Assembly (NCBI GenBank): GCA_022561895.1
Contig: JADFQH010000001.1
Span: 23,790-36,668 of the forward strand
Length of the DNA stretch: 12,879 nucleotides
DNA from: Methanobacteriota archaeon
Lineage (GTDB): Archaea > Halobacteriota > Halobacteria > Halobacteriales > Halalkalicoccaceae
Direction: 5' to 3'
Under the pieces are notes generated by a model, which made no database searches, had not been told where the DNA came from, and was given only the letters and a program-made list of their open reading frames with translations. Below, piece by piece: positions 1-6,580 of the stretch. How positions within the stretch are numbered: position 1 is the first letter of the stretch; every line of letters starts with the position of its first letter. Position numbers and translations under genes: made by a program.

Positions 1-1112
1 CCAGCGGCGAAGGCGGGGGTTCGGCGGCGGGGCCGGAATCGTCGGAGGACGACGCCTACTCGGTGTCGATGGCCCCGGTCGGCGAGGTGGAGTTCGCGGA
101 GGTTCCGGAGGAGGTGATGGTCTACAGCCTGCTGCATGCGGACATGACCGTCGCGTACGGTTACGGCGACGCGGTGAACTCGCTTGGGTTCGACGCCGAG
201 ACCGGCGGGAACACGCTCGACGCCTACTACGCCGCCCTTGATGGAGTGTCGTTTGACCGGGAGGGACTAGCCCAGCTCAACACCGGTTCGGGCCAGCTCG
301 ACGTAGACAAGGAGCTGTTCTACGAACTGGACTCGGACCTGCATCTGATCGATCCCTGTCTCGTCCTCTCGTTCGACGGCTGGGAGTCCGCCGACGTCGA
401 GGAGATCGAAGGGAACGTCGGGCCGTGGTTCGCCAACGCCTTCAGCCGCGATCACGCCGACCCGCCCGAGGGGTGTCGCGAGGACTACGAGTACTACAGG
501 CTCTGGGAGCAAGCCGAACGGGTCGCACGGGTCTTCCGGGCCGAGGAGCGCTACAAGGCGCTCGAAACGGTCTACGCCGATCTGCTCGAAACGATCGAAT
601 CGAACCTCCCGCCCGCCGGGGAGCGCCCGACGGTCGCGACGGTCATCTTCATGGACGGGACGTTCTATCCCACCCGCTCGGATACGCCGGGCTTTGCGAA
701 CGCCCACGTCCGTCCGCTTGGCGCGCCCGATGCGTTCGCGGGCGAGGGGATCACCGCGGAAACGAGCTACGGCTACGAAACGATGCTGGAGTTCGATCCG
801 GATGTGATCCTCCACGAGTTCGGTATTGCCTCGTACTACGACGTCGAGTCGATCGAGGCGACGATGGCCGACCATCCCGTCGGCAGCCAGCTTACGGCCG
901 TCGAGAACGGCATGATCTACCCCTCGGGCGACCCAGTACAGGGCCCGATCATGAACCTCTTCCAGCTGGAGATGACCGCAAAACAGCTCTACCCCGAGGT
1001 CTTCGGCGAGTGGCCCGCGTACACGGCCGGGGAGTCGTATCCCGAGATACCGACGGACGAGCGGCTGTTCGACCGCGAGCGCGTTGCGGACATCATCAAC
1101 GGAGAGATCTAA
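1..1112 (+). CDS. ABC transporter substrate-binding lipoprotein, iron-siderophore/cobalamin type (5' truncated)
   Basis: This is the extracytoplasmic binding protein of a metal-chelate importer. The reading frame is open to the window edge (first full codon at 3), so the start, signal peptide and lipobox lie upstream. The first visible residues form a Gly/Ser/Asp/Glu-rich linker (SGEGGGSAAGPESSEDD), typical of the stretch after the lipobox Cys in haloarchaeal lipoproteins. The first ATG at 63 falls inside this linker and is not a believable start. The rest has the two-lobe layout of the FepB/BtuF class: an N-terminal lobe, a long acidic helical middle (about 480-600) and a C-terminal lobe with the phrases FDPDVILHE and VENGMIYPSGDP. 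The family is supported by the downstream FecCD-type permease and matching ATPase. The transported substrate (ferric siderophore, haem or corrinoid) cannot be decided from sequence. Confidence 0.85.
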   Translation, partial: SGEGGGSAAGPESSEDDAYSVSMAPVGEVEFAEVPEEVMVYSLLHADMTVAYGYGDAVNSLGFDAETGGNTLDAYYAALDGVSFDREGLAQLNTGSGQLDVDKELFYELDSDLHLIDPCLVLSFDGWESADVEEIEGNVGPWFANAFSRDHADPPEGCREDYEYYRLWEQAERVARVFRAEERYKALETVYADLLETIESNLPPAGERPTVATVIFMDGTFYPTRSDTPGFANAHVRPLGAPDAFAGEGITAETSYGYETMLEFDPDVILHEFGIASYYDVESIEATMADHPVGSQLTAVENGMIYPSGDPVQGPIMNLFQLEMTAKQLYPEVFGEWPAYTAGESYPEIPTDERLFDRERVADIINGEI

Positions 1113-1114
1113 TT

Positions 1115-2074
1115 ATGAGCGAAGCCAACACACGAGAGAGCACCGACTACGATTGTGACCTCGTCATCGGCGGCGGCGGCCCGGCGGGCTGTTCGGCGGG
1201 CGTCTTCTGCGCCCGCGCGGACCTGGACACGCTGATCTTCGATCGGGGCAGGTCCTCGCTCAGGCGGTGTGCCCACCTCGAAAACTATCTGGGCTTTCCT
1301 GCCGGGATCGACGTCGAGACGTTCTACGACCTGATTCACGATCACGCCGAGCGCGCGGGCTGTGAGGTCGTTCCGGATCTGGTCGAGGTGGTACTCCGAC
1401 GCGAGGCGGGTGGGTTCGTAATCGAAACCCAGGAGAACCGCCGGATGAGCGCCCGGCAGGTCGTCACGGCTGCGAGATACAACGCCGAGTATCTCCGTCC
1501 GCTTGATGACGAGGGCGAGATGTTCGAGAGCTACGAATACGACGGCGAGGAACACGAACGCTTCGACAGCGACTACCCCGACTCCGATGGCTCGACGCCG
1601 ATCGAGGGACTGTACGTTGCCTCGCCGTCCGACGAGGACGACCAAGCGATCATGGCCGCCGGACGCGGCGCGCGGGTCGCCCAGGGGGTGATCGCCGACG
1701 CCCGGATGGCCAATGGTTGGTGGGAGGAGGCCGCCGAAGGAGTTGATTGGATGCGCCAGGAGGCCGGACTCGACGATGAGTGGGCAGAGCGAGAGACGTG
1801 GATCGAGTGGTTTGATGACTATTACGGCGAGGACGCTCCCGTTTCCCCCGGCTCCGAGCGCTTCCGACGAGTCCGGGAAACCTACATCGACGAGCAGTTC
1901 GCAACGTACCTCTCGACCGAGGAAATCGAGGCGCGCACGGAGAGGGGCCATAGGGCGCTTTCCGAGCACGTCGATCCCGAAAGCATCGTCGGGGCGGTTG
2001 GCGAGGAAAAACTGCTCGAAGCGATGGACGGCGTGGCGATCCGCGAGTACGTGACAACCCATGAGGCACGATGA
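1115..2074 (+). CDS. Thioredoxin-reductase-like FAD protein of the metal-uptake operon, lacking an NAD(P)H domain
   Basis: A 319-residue flavoprotein, probably cytosolic. The FAD-binding dinucleotide motif GGGGPAG is at residues 19-25, followed by the ENYLGFP motif (56-62) familiar from thioredoxin reductases. The C-terminal FAD half is recognisable at 165-192 (GLYVAS, then AIMAAGRGARVAQG). In thioredoxin reductases a roughly 120-residue NADPH domain with a CxxC pair separates these halves. Here only about 40 acidic residues do (125-162), and no second GxGxxA motif or CxxC is visible. A 120-residue Trp/Glu-rich C-terminal extension (about 200-319) has no assignment. The start is the ATG 2 bp after the preceding stop; the same frame is open upstream, but there it overlaps the binding-protein gene. 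The stop overlaps the permease start (ATGA). A role in reducing or releasing imported ferric chelate is inferred from context only. Confidence 0.75.
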   Translation: MSEANTRESTDYDCDLVIGGGGPAGCSAGVFCARADLDTLIFDRGRSSLRRCAHLENYLGFPAGIDVETFYDLIHDHAERAGCEVVPDLVEVVLRREAGGFVIETQENRRMSARQVVTAARYNAEYLRPLDDEGEMFESYEYDGEEHERFDSDYPDSDGSTPIEGLYVASPSDEDDQAIMAAGRGARVAQGVIADARMANGWWEEAAEGVDWMRQEAGLDDEWAERETWIEWFDDYYGEDAPVSPGSERFRRVRETYIDEQFATYLSTEEIEARTERGHRALSEHVDPESIVGAVGEEKLLEAMDGVAIREYVTTHEAR

Positions 2075-3201
2075 GTGGCGGAGAGTCAGGTGTCGGAGAA
2101 ACATACTCTTCGGGTTCGACCGTTGAAGGGCGGCGGTTTTCGTGGCTGTTGGACCCGAAGCTGATAACGGTCGCGCTCGTAAGCCTCGCGGTGGTCTTTC
2201 TCGGCGGGCTCGTACAGGTGAGTTTTGGTGCGTACTCGATGACGATAACCGAAGCGTGGTTCGCGGTGTTCAATCCCGACGTACTGTTCAACACGCAGGC
2301 ATGGAACGGGTTTCTCTTCGGCGGCGAGCTCCCCGATATGTCTCAAGAGAGCCTCATTGCGTGGAACATTCGCCTTCCTAGAGTCTTTGTCGCCATTCTC
2401 GTCGGGATGAACCTCGGATTTTCGGGGGCGATCTTTCAGGCAGTAACCCGCAACGAGCTCGCCAGTCCGTTTATCCTCGGCGTCTCCTCGGGTGCAGGGC
2501 TGATGATCCTGCTTACCCTCGTCGTCTTCGGTAGCCTGACCGCGTTTCTCCCACTGATTGCCTCGGTCGGTGGCGGAGTCGCCTTCCTCGTCGTCTATCT
2601 GATCGCGTGGAAAAACGGCACCTCGCCGGTGCGCCTCGTCCTCGCTGGCGTGATCGTCGGTACAGTACTGGGCTCGCTCCAGACGGGGATCTTCTTTTTC
2701 GCCGACGATATCGGCGTCGTTCAGAGCGCAATCGCATGGACCACCGGCTCGCTTACCGGCACGGACTGGCAACAAGTCCGCATCGCGCTGCCGTGGACCG
2801 TCGTCGCGGTCGGCCTCGCTGTCGTCGGTTCGCGACAGTGTAACGTTCTCTTACTCGGCGAGCAGACCGCAAAGTCGCTGGGAATGTCCATCGAGCGAGT
2901 TCGATTCGCGCTTTCGGGCGTGGCTGTCCTCGCGGCAGCAGCCAGCATCGCGGTCGCGGGGATCGTAAGCTTCGTCGGGCTGATCGTCCCGCACATCGTC
3001 CGAAACATGGTCGGCAGCGATTACAAGAAGCTGATCGTCGGCTGCGTGTTCGTTGGCCCGGCGCTGATGGTCGCCGCCGACGTGGGGGCGCGCCTCGCGC
3101 TCAACCCGGTCCAGATCCCCGTCGGGATCGTCACCGGACTCATCGGCGGGATCTACTTCCTCTATCTGATGAAGAAAAAGGAGAACTTGGGTGAGATCTG
3201 A
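2071..3201 (+). CDS. FecCD/BtuC-type ABC transporter permease
   Basis: The inner-membrane permease of a metal-chelate (siderophore or cobalamin) importer, 376 residues. After a hydrophilic, acidic N-terminus of about 25 residues there are roughly ten hydrophobic segments, as expected for FecCD permeases. Family phrases are visible: IAWNIRLPRVFVAILVG, GAIFQAVTRNELASP and, near the C-terminus, VGLIVPHIVR followed by LALNPVQIPVGIVTGLIGG, which includes the region contacting the ATPase. It overlaps the flavoprotein gene by 4 bp and the ATPase gene by 1 bp (TGATG), so the operon is translationally coupled. It would normally act as a homodimer with the downstream ATPase. Confidence 0.93.
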   Translation: MSGGESGVGETYSSGSTVEGRRFSWLLDPKLITVALVSLAVVFLGGLVQVSFGAYSMTITEAWFAVFNPDVLFNTQAWNGFLFGGELPDMSQESLIAWNIRLPRVFVAILVGMNLGFSGAIFQAVTRNELASPFILGVSSGAGLMILLTLVVFGSLTAFLPLIASVGGGVAFLVVYLIAWKNGTSPVRLVLAGVIVGTVLGSLQTGIFFFADDIGVVQSAIAWTTGSLTGTDWQQVRIALPWTVVAVGLAVVGSRQCNVLLLGEQTAKSLGMSIERVRFALSGVAVLAAAASIAVAGIVSFVGLIVPHIVRNMVGSDYKKLIVGCVFVGPALMVAADVGARLALNPVQIPVGIVTGLIGGIYFLYLMKKKENLGEI

Positions 3202-4085
3202 TGGCGAACACACCACAAGCCGCCGAAACAAGTGAACAGGAAACTGATCGAGCGCAGGAAATCCCCACTGGGATGACCACGTCGAGCGGTCTCACTGGCG
3301 AGGAGTTGGTGATCGGCTATCCGAGCGCGGACGACCCGGTCATCGAACGTGAGACGATCACCGCAAAACCGGGAGCGGTAACGGCATTGATCGGGCCGAA
3401 CGGCTCGGGAAAGAGCACCCTACTGAAGGGACTGGCAAACCAGCTCGCACCCGAGGCAGGGTCGGTACTGATCGATGGAAAAGACATCCATTCGCTCGGG
3501 GGAAAAGAGCTCGCGAAACGGCTAGGGCTCCTTTCTCAGGAAAGCACCGCTCCCGACAGTCTCACCGTCGAGGATCTCGTCATGCACGGACGATACCCGC
3601 ATCGGGGCTTTTTCGAGAGCGTCACCGACGCGGATCACCGGGCGGTCGAGCGAGCAATTGATCTGTCCGGCTGTAGCCACCTTCGCGAGCGCGAAGTCGG
3701 CAGTCTGAGCGGCGGGCAGAAACAGCTCGCGTGGATTGCAATGACGCTTGCCCAAGAGACGGACGTGCTCCTGCTCGATGAGCCGACGACCTTCCTCGAT
3801 CTCCACCACCAGCTCGAAGTGATGGAGATCGTCGAAACCCTTCGGGATGAAAGCGAGATCACCATCGTCGTTGTGCTTCACGACATCGAGCAGGCCGCCC
3901 GCCACGCCGACTATATGGTTGCGCTTCGCGACGGCGAGATCCAGGCGCGCGGCCCTCCCGAGGAGGTCGTCACCGAGAAGCTGCTCGCGCAGGTGTTCGG
4001 GATCGAAGCCGAGGTCAAACCGACGGGTCGTGGCCCGCAAATTACGCCGATCCGTGCCATCCACGAGGGCTCGGACGAGCGGTGA
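3201..4085 (+). CDS. FepC/BtuD-type ABC transporter ATP-binding protein
   Basis: The cytoplasmic ATPase that powers the FecCD permease, 294 residues. All nucleotide-binding motifs are present: Walker A GPNGSGKST (65-73), Q-loop Gln at about 113 (LLSQES), signature LSGGQ (169-173), Walker B VLLLDEP (189-195) and the H-loop His at about 227 (VVLHD). Residues 1-30 are an acidic, Gln/Thr-rich extension not needed for the fold, so an internal start at Met25 (ATG at 3273) is possible. The ATG at 3201 is preferred because it overlaps the permease stop in a TGATG junction. It is the last gene of the operon. No clear hairpin terminator follows in the 96 bp before the opposing gene ends. Confidence 0.95.
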   Translation: MANTPQAAETSEQETDRAQEIPTGMTTSSGLTGEELVIGYPSADDPVIERETITAKPGAVTALIGPNGSGKSTLLKGLANQLAPEAGSVLIDGKDIHSLGGKELAKRLGLLSQESTAPDSLTVEDLVMHGRYPHRGFFESVTDADHRAVERAIDLSGCSHLREREVGSLSGGQKQLAWIAMTLAQETDVLLLDEPTTFLDLHHQLEVMEIVETLRDESEITIVVVLHDIEQAARHADYMVALRDGEIQARGPPEEVVTEKLLAQVFGIEAEVKPTGRGPQITPIRAIHEGSDER

Positions 4086-4181
4086 GTCCGGACGCCGCCG
4101 CTCGAAGAAGAGATCGCAACGACCGTGTCTCGCGAATCACGTCAGCCCGATTTTCGAGCAGCTGGTTCGTCGAACGATGGA

Positions 4182-5123
4182 TCAACCGAATCGGCTCAGA
4201 CCGGCCTGTTCTCGCTTCCGTCCCGCCGGATCCGCGACCCACGGCGTCCGCCGGTCGCGTTCGCGCTCCAGATCGACATCGGGCGGATCCCCGGATTCGG
4301 GGCCTGGACACTCGCCGGGGTTGACGATCCGGTCGTCGCGGGTGCAGTAGGGCACGCTCGCGCCGGCGACCTCGCGGACCGCCCCGCAGGAACAGGCCGG
4401 CGGCTCGACCCGCCAGCCCTTCCCGTAGGCGCGTTCCGCGATCCGGCGACGCTTTTTCGCCTTCTCGGTCGGCGATACCATCGAAATATCGATTTTCAAC
4501 GGATCGTGATCCCCGAGCTCCACGCCCCACTCCCCCGAATCGAGCAATTTCGGCTCGCGAACCACCTCGATCTCGCCCCCGTCGAACCGCCAAACCCCGA
4601 CGGAGTCGGGGATCCGGTTCAGATGCGCGCGGGTGACGTAGCTCTCGGTGGCGAGGATCACTCGATCGAGAAGTCCCAAGCCAACGTCGAATCTGAGCTG
4701 GCGGTCGAGATCTCCCGGAGAGCCGAGATCGGGTTTGTTCTCGATCGCGGTCATCTCGCCGAACCAGTCCGGGTAGCGCGCCGTCTGTCGGACGTACGCC
4801 CGGCCGCCGCGGCGCTCGCGCTCGAAAAACCCGATCTCGACCGCGCGCTCCGTGACCCCGCGGGCGCGGTCGGGATGGATGTCGAAGCAGTCCTTCCAGT
4901 AGCGCGCTCTTCCGGTTCCAAGATCGGCTTCGAGCGCCGGACCGGGGATCGTTTCGGGCGTGATCGCCGTCCGCTCGTCGAACTCGGGACCGGGTTCGAG
5001 ATGGACGATGTCGAGGATCCGGCTTCCCGGCGCGGCGACCGCGCCGCCGAGCTGGCGGGAGACGATCCCTCCCCCGCATTCGAGATGGGCACACAACGAC
5101 AGCTCGAAGCCGAACTCGCGCAC
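4182..5123 (-). CDS. DUF5787-like haloarchaeal protein, possible PD-(D/E)XK nuclease with Cys cluster
   Basis: A 313-residue soluble protein of unproven function. Its N-terminus (MREFGFELSLCAHLE) matches my recollection of the haloarchaeal family DUF5787. Two features stand out. First, residues 118-130 read PD, eight residues, then ENK, which fits the PD-(D/E)XK nuclease core, and a hydrophobic strand follows (LLDRVILATE). Second, C244, C246, C260 and C272 form a CxC-x13-C-x11-C arrangement that could bind zinc, after a basic stretch (KAKKRRRIAERAYGKG). The C-terminus is Pro/Arg/Asp-rich and probably disordered. The start is a GTG at 5123. No ATG lies close upstream, and a weak TATA-like ACTTTTGC on the minus strand (5147-5154) sits about 27 bp ahead, which suits a leaderless transcript. 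The gene is convergent with the ABC operon and divergent from 5207. The nuclease reading is inference. Confidence 0.7.
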   Translation of the reverse strand: MREFGFELSLCAHLECGGGIVSRQLGGAVAAPGSRILDIVHLEPGPEFDERTAITPETIPGPALEADLGTGRARYWKDCFDIHPDRARGVTERAVEIGFFERERRGGRAYVRQTARYPDWFGEMTAIENKPDLGSPGDLDRQLRFDVGLGLLDRVILATESYVTRAHLNRIPDSVGVWRFDGGEIEVVREPKLLDSGEWGVELGDHDPLKIDISMVSPTEKAKKRRRIAERAYGKGWRVEPPACSCGAVREVAGASVPYCTRDDRIVNPGECPGPESGDPPDVDLERERDRRTPWVADPAGRKREQAGLSRFG

Positions 5124-5177
5124 ACGTTATAAAGGGAACCGAGCCAGCAAAAGTGTATCACATATCGACCGAAACAG

Positions 5178-5183
5178 TATTTT
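5178..5183 (+). promoter_or_regulatory. Putative TATA box (TATTTT) for the small membrane protein gene
   Basis: TATTTT is centred about 27 bp before the ATG at 5207 and is preceded by an A-rich BRE-like CGAAACA. This is the spacing expected for a leaderless haloarchaeal transcript. A competing plus-strand TTATAAA at 5127-5133 is a stronger match to the consensus but would start transcription near 5156, giving either a roughly 50-nt leader or a GTG start at 5153. Confidence 0.4.
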
Positions 5184-5206
5184 CAGAGCTAATACTATCT
5201 CGAATT

Positions 5207-5467
5207 ATGAGAGTCTCTGCGGACGATGCGATCGTCTACGTCGGAACGGAGCTGTCGAAACTCCTCGGGATGATGATCGTCGGCGTTCACCTCTTCTTAG
5301 CCGGTGTCTGGTTCTGGACGCTTGGGGCGCTCGATATGATCGGAGTGATCACTGTTCTCATGTTCACTGTAGCCGGCCTATCGCTTGCCGTTGGTAGCCT
5401 CGTCGCTATTCTCTACAAACTCCTCCGTGATCTCGGGATCGGTTCCCCACCGGAGCGACAGCCCTAA
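5207..5467 (+). CDS. Small two-helix membrane protein, unknown function
   Basis: An 86-residue hypothetical protein. A short amphipathic N-terminus (MRVSADDAIVYVGTELSKLL) leads into two hydrophobic segments at about residues 21-43 and 48-70. A short charged tail ending in SPPERQP follows. The frame also offers a GTG at 5153 that would add 18 residues. I prefer the ATG at 5207 because the 18 extra codons mostly end in A or T, unlike the GC-rich third positions further on, and because a TATA-like box is correctly spaced for 5207. It lies 24 bp upstream of the DsbA-like lipoprotein on the same strand, so the two may be co-transcribed. I recognise no family. A membrane location is clear; any functional link to the lipoprotein is inference. 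Confidence 0.7.
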   Translation: MRVSADDAIVYVGTELSKLLGMMIVGVHLFLAGVWFWTLGALDMIGVITVLMFTVAGLSLAVGSLVAILYKLLRDLGIGSPPERQP

Positions 5468-5491
5468 CTCTTTCCTCTCGAATGACCGGGC

Positions 5492-6130
5492 ATGCAAGGA
5501 TACTCCCGGCGGGCACTGCTCGCGAGCGCGGGCGCGCTCTCGACGAGTGCGCTCGCGGGCTGTTTCGGTAGCGGTGGCGGCGGAAACGAGGAAGACTGCT
5601 CGGGCGACCAACGAGAGATCGAGGTCGAGCCCGCGGGCGATCCCGAGAGTGAGGTAACGGTCGCGGCCTACGAGGATTTCGAGTGTCCGGGCTGTGGGCA
5701 GTTCGCCCAGCAGGTCTACCCCGCCGCTGTCGCCGACTACGTCGAGGATGGAGAAATCGCCTACGAGCACAGGGACTTTCCCGTCACCGTCGGCGAGGAG
5801 TGGTCCTGGAGGGTGCCGAACGCCGCCTTCGCGGTGGCCGAGGAGGCCGGTGAAGACGCCTACTACGAGTTTATCAAGGGCGTTTACGAGTTCCAAGGCG
5901 AGTACAGCGAGGAGAACGTCACCGGACTCGCGGGCGAGTTGGGTGCCGACGAGGAGGTCGTGGGAGAAGCGATCGAGGAAGAACCGTTCTGCGAGCAGAT
6001 CAACGAGAGTATTTCCGAGGCGGAGGATCGTGGCGTCGGTGCGACCCCGACGGTCCTCGTCAACGACCAGCAGCTAGAAGCGCCGAACGCCGAGGAGCTT
6101 CGCGAGGCGATCGAGTCCGAGCTAGCCTGA
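5492..6130 (+). CDS. DsbA-like thiol oxidoreductase lipoprotein (thioredoxin fold, Tat-exported)
   Basis: A 212-residue extracytoplasmic protein, probably lipid-anchored. The N-terminus carries a twin-arginine motif (YSRRALLAS) and a lipobox (LAGC, Cys24), followed by a Gly-rich linker, the usual haloarchaeal Tat-lipoprotein design. The DsbA/thioredoxin-like domain starts with a beta strand (VTVAAYEDFECPGC). The active site is C65-P-G-C68, and the cis-proline loop is GATPTV (P186), followed by a strand and a C-terminal helix. Extra cysteines are C36 and C167. Proteins of this type catalyse or transfer disulfides outside the cell membrane. No DsbB/VKOR-like partner is visible in the window. 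The last 9 bp overlap the end of the convergent membrane-protein gene, so there is no room for a separate terminator. Confidence 0.9.
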   Translation: MQGYSRRALLASAGALSTSALAGCFGSGGGGNEEDCSGDQREIEVEPAGDPESEVTVAAYEDFECPGCGQFAQQVYPAAVADYVEDGEIAYEHRDFPVTVGEEWSWRVPNAAFAVAEEAGEDAYYEFIKGVYEFQGEYSEENVTGLAGELGADEEVVGEAIEEEPFCEQINESISEAEDRGVGATPTVLVNDQQLEAPNAEELREAIESELA

Positions 6131-6580
6131 TTCCTCCGCGTAAAGGAGCCCGAGGACGACCAGTAGGGCGAGTTCGGCTATTTTCGAGGCGAGCGCGAGG
6201 AAGTCGGCACGGAGATGGCCCTCGCCGATGAGAATTTCGAGAAAGGTGTGGCTGTGCCCGCCCAATCCCGTACCCCACGGCCACCACCCGCCGTGGCCGA
6301 ACATATGCCACGCGAAGTAGCCAGCGATGTAGACGAGCATGAGCGCCATCCCGCCCAGATATGCCGGTTTCGGGTCAAGTGCGCCGTCTGCGACCAGCGA
6401 GATCCCAAGGAGGATCGCGACCGCCGAGAGGACGAACGCGAGCGGCCGGGGATCGGGAAGCGACTGGATCGAAACGTACGTCATAAGCGCCCAGATTCCG
6501 AAATCCGGGTGAAACAGGTGGAGACCGGCGACGATCACGGCGAGGGCAACTGCCAGAGACTGGAGGATGCGCCTCTTCAT
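6122..6580 (-). CDS. Integral membrane protein, paralogue of the adjacent His-rich membrane protein
   Basis: A 152-residue protein with about four hydrophobic segments (near residues 5-22, 46-64, 73-92 and 127-147) and a His/Gly/Trp-rich loop between the last two (about 92-122, with HMFGHGG and GGHSH). I do not recognise a named family. It matches the upstream gene at three places. Both start MKxRxL and have a His-Leu at the end of helix 1. Both carry A-Y-x2-G-x2-L-M-x6-Y-x3-H-x-F-G (73-95 here). Both carry H-L-x2-D-x2-A-L-x-S-K-x-A-E (122-136 here). The start overlaps the neighbour's stop by 4 bp (ATGA on the minus strand), so it is the second gene of a two-gene operon. The exposed His residues suggest metal binding, which is inference. 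Confidence 0.8.
   Translation of the reverse strand: MKRRILQSLAVALAVIVAGLHLFHPDFGIWALMTYVSIQSLPDPRPLAFVLSAVAILLGISLVADGALDPKPAYLGGMALMLVYIAGYFAWHMFGHGGWWPWGTGLGGHSHTFLEILIGEGHLRADFLALASKIAELALLVVLGLLYAEESG

Noticed and set aside
425..1114. Upstream extension of the flavoprotein frame
   Set aside because: It overlaps the binding-protein gene in another frame and is Arg-rich shadow sequence. The ATG at 1115 directly precedes the FAD motif region.
1109..2104. Long minus-strand open frame opposite the flavoprotein gene
   Set aside because: No motifs, and the plus strand carries clear FAD-binding motifs with coupled neighbours.
4125..5132. Long plus-strand open frame antisense to the DUF5787-like gene
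   Set aside because: High-GC shadow frame with no recognisable motif. The minus-strand frame has a family-like N-terminus, a Cys cluster and natural composition.
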